Shown here: piece by piece, positions 4,881 through 5,300 of the stretch | How positions within the stretch are numbered: position 1 is the stretch's first letter | How the letters are laid out: each line of letters starts with the position of its first letter | Assembly: GCA_002405165.1 (NCBI GenBank) | Contig: DHLF01000012.1 | Span: 1 to 5,300 of the forward strand | From: Christensenella sp. UBA4675 | GTDB lineage: Bacteria > Bacillota > Clostridia > Christensenellales > Borkfalkiaceae | Length of the DNA stretch: 5,300 bases | Reading direction: 5' to 3' | Notes under the pieces: generated by a model | The model's input: the letters and a program-made list of their open reading frames with translations, nothing else | Databases searched by the model: none | Told to the model about the DNA's origin: nothing | Translations under genes and position numbers: made by a program

Positions 4881-5183
4881 TGAAAATTATTTTTAAAAAA
4901 TTATAACTTTACTGTATTAAAAATTTAAATCTTTAAGCACACTTTTTATAAATAAGCTGTTAAAGACGCTTAAAGTTTTAATATTACAAAAAAATTTAAA
5001 TTTATATATATGCTAGTAATAAATAATTTTAAAAATCTACTCGCTTACGCAATTAAAAATAATTGATAAAAAGTTCTTTTTTTAAAAAACTAATTATCAC
5101 TACAAATAATTTAAGTAAAAAAACGTTTATTTTTATAAAAAAATATGTTTTTTGCATTTAAACGTTGTTTTTTAAAATTTAAC
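4863..5183. other. AT-rich spacer with inverted repeats, no gene
   Basis: No protein frame of note is seen on either strand. Inverted repeats are CTTTAAGC/GCTTAAAG (4931-4938/4968-4975), a broken stem 5065-5098 (GATAA/TTATC with AGTT/AACT inside), and AACGTTTA/TAAACGTT (5122-5129/5159-5166), whose loop contains a second A/T palindrome. The last part (5171-5183, TTTAAAATTTAAC) already resembles the end of the repeat unit that follows. Confidence 0.45.
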
Positions 5184-5300
5184 TTAAAAAATGCTATGCT
5201 TTTTACTCTTTAATATTTAACGCAAAAAAATTGCTATCCTTTTTACTCTTTTATATTTAACGCAAAAAATTGCTATCCTTTTTACTCTTTAATATTTAAC
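5184..5300. repeat. tandem repeat array, 38-40-base units, cut by window end
   Basis: Three consecutive units are visible: 5184-5221 (38 bases, most diverged), 5222-5261 (40) and 5262-5300 (39). The shared core reads TTGCTATCCTTTTTACTC, followed by TTTAATATTTAACGC and a run of A. Units 2 and 3 differ by one base of the A run and one A/T change; unit 1 has TGCTATGC and lacks the GC before the A run. There are no spacers, so it is a minisatellite-type array rather than CRISPR. The left unit being most degenerate suggests an array edge, with more copies to the right. Confidence 0.85.

Noticed and set aside
5184..5300. CRISPR array
   Set aside because: The whole unit repeats without unique spacers, and no cas gene is present.
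4900..5300. Replication origin
   Set aside because: AT-rich DNA and repeats fit, but no DnaA boxes (TTATCCACA type) and no dnaA or replication gene are visible.

Overview
The window looks like chromosomal DNA of an AT-rich member of the Bacillota, most likely an uncultured clostridial gut lineage. The support is a very AT-rich spacer background, Gram-positive style Shine-Dalgarno (SD) sites, near-consensus sigma-A promoters with 17-base spacers, a clostridial-type IS30 transposase, and a protein whose C-terminal domain I recognise from uncharacterised clostridial proteins. All stops are TAA, and tryptophan is encoded by TGG, so the standard bacterial code fits. No rRNA, tRNA or CRISPR array was found.

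Layout: 1-145 is the last 47 codons of an unrecognised + strand gene. Bases 146-436 have no credible gene but are rich in hairpins. Bases 441-670 hold what I read as a compact type I toxin-antitoxin-like module. On the - strand, a 26-residue hydrophobic peptide with a lysine-rich tail (567 down to 487) sits behind a perfect 12-base SD. On the + strand, a good promoter (444-472) starts an RNA just past the peptide's stop codon, and that RNA runs back over the whole reading frame and its ribosome site. Next come a strong hairpin (675-713), a complete IS30-family transposase (765-1793), its terminator, and a 20-base-pair bidirectional hairpin (1888-1934). The - strand gene at 2045-3052 encodes a Glu-rich acidic protein with a conserved C-terminal domain of unknown function. 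After a 416-base divergent intergenic region with a consensus promoter at each end, a CPA2-type cation/proton antiporter runs from 3469 to 4707 and ends at a 14-base-pair hairpin terminator. The rest is gene-free AT-rich DNA that passes into a tandem repeat array of 38-40-base units, cut by the window end.

The antiporter and the acidic protein are each transcribed alone from their own promoter, so nothing here ties them functionally. The transposase and the toxin-like module mark the left 1.9 kb as an accessory, mobile-element-affected segment. The most interesting part is the toxin-like module: sense and antisense transcripts, complementary GC-rich hairpin loops, and a leader segment with three possible pairing partners (ribosome site, stop region, 3' untranslated region). 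This is inferred from sequence architecture only; I do not recognise the peptide as a member of a named toxin family.
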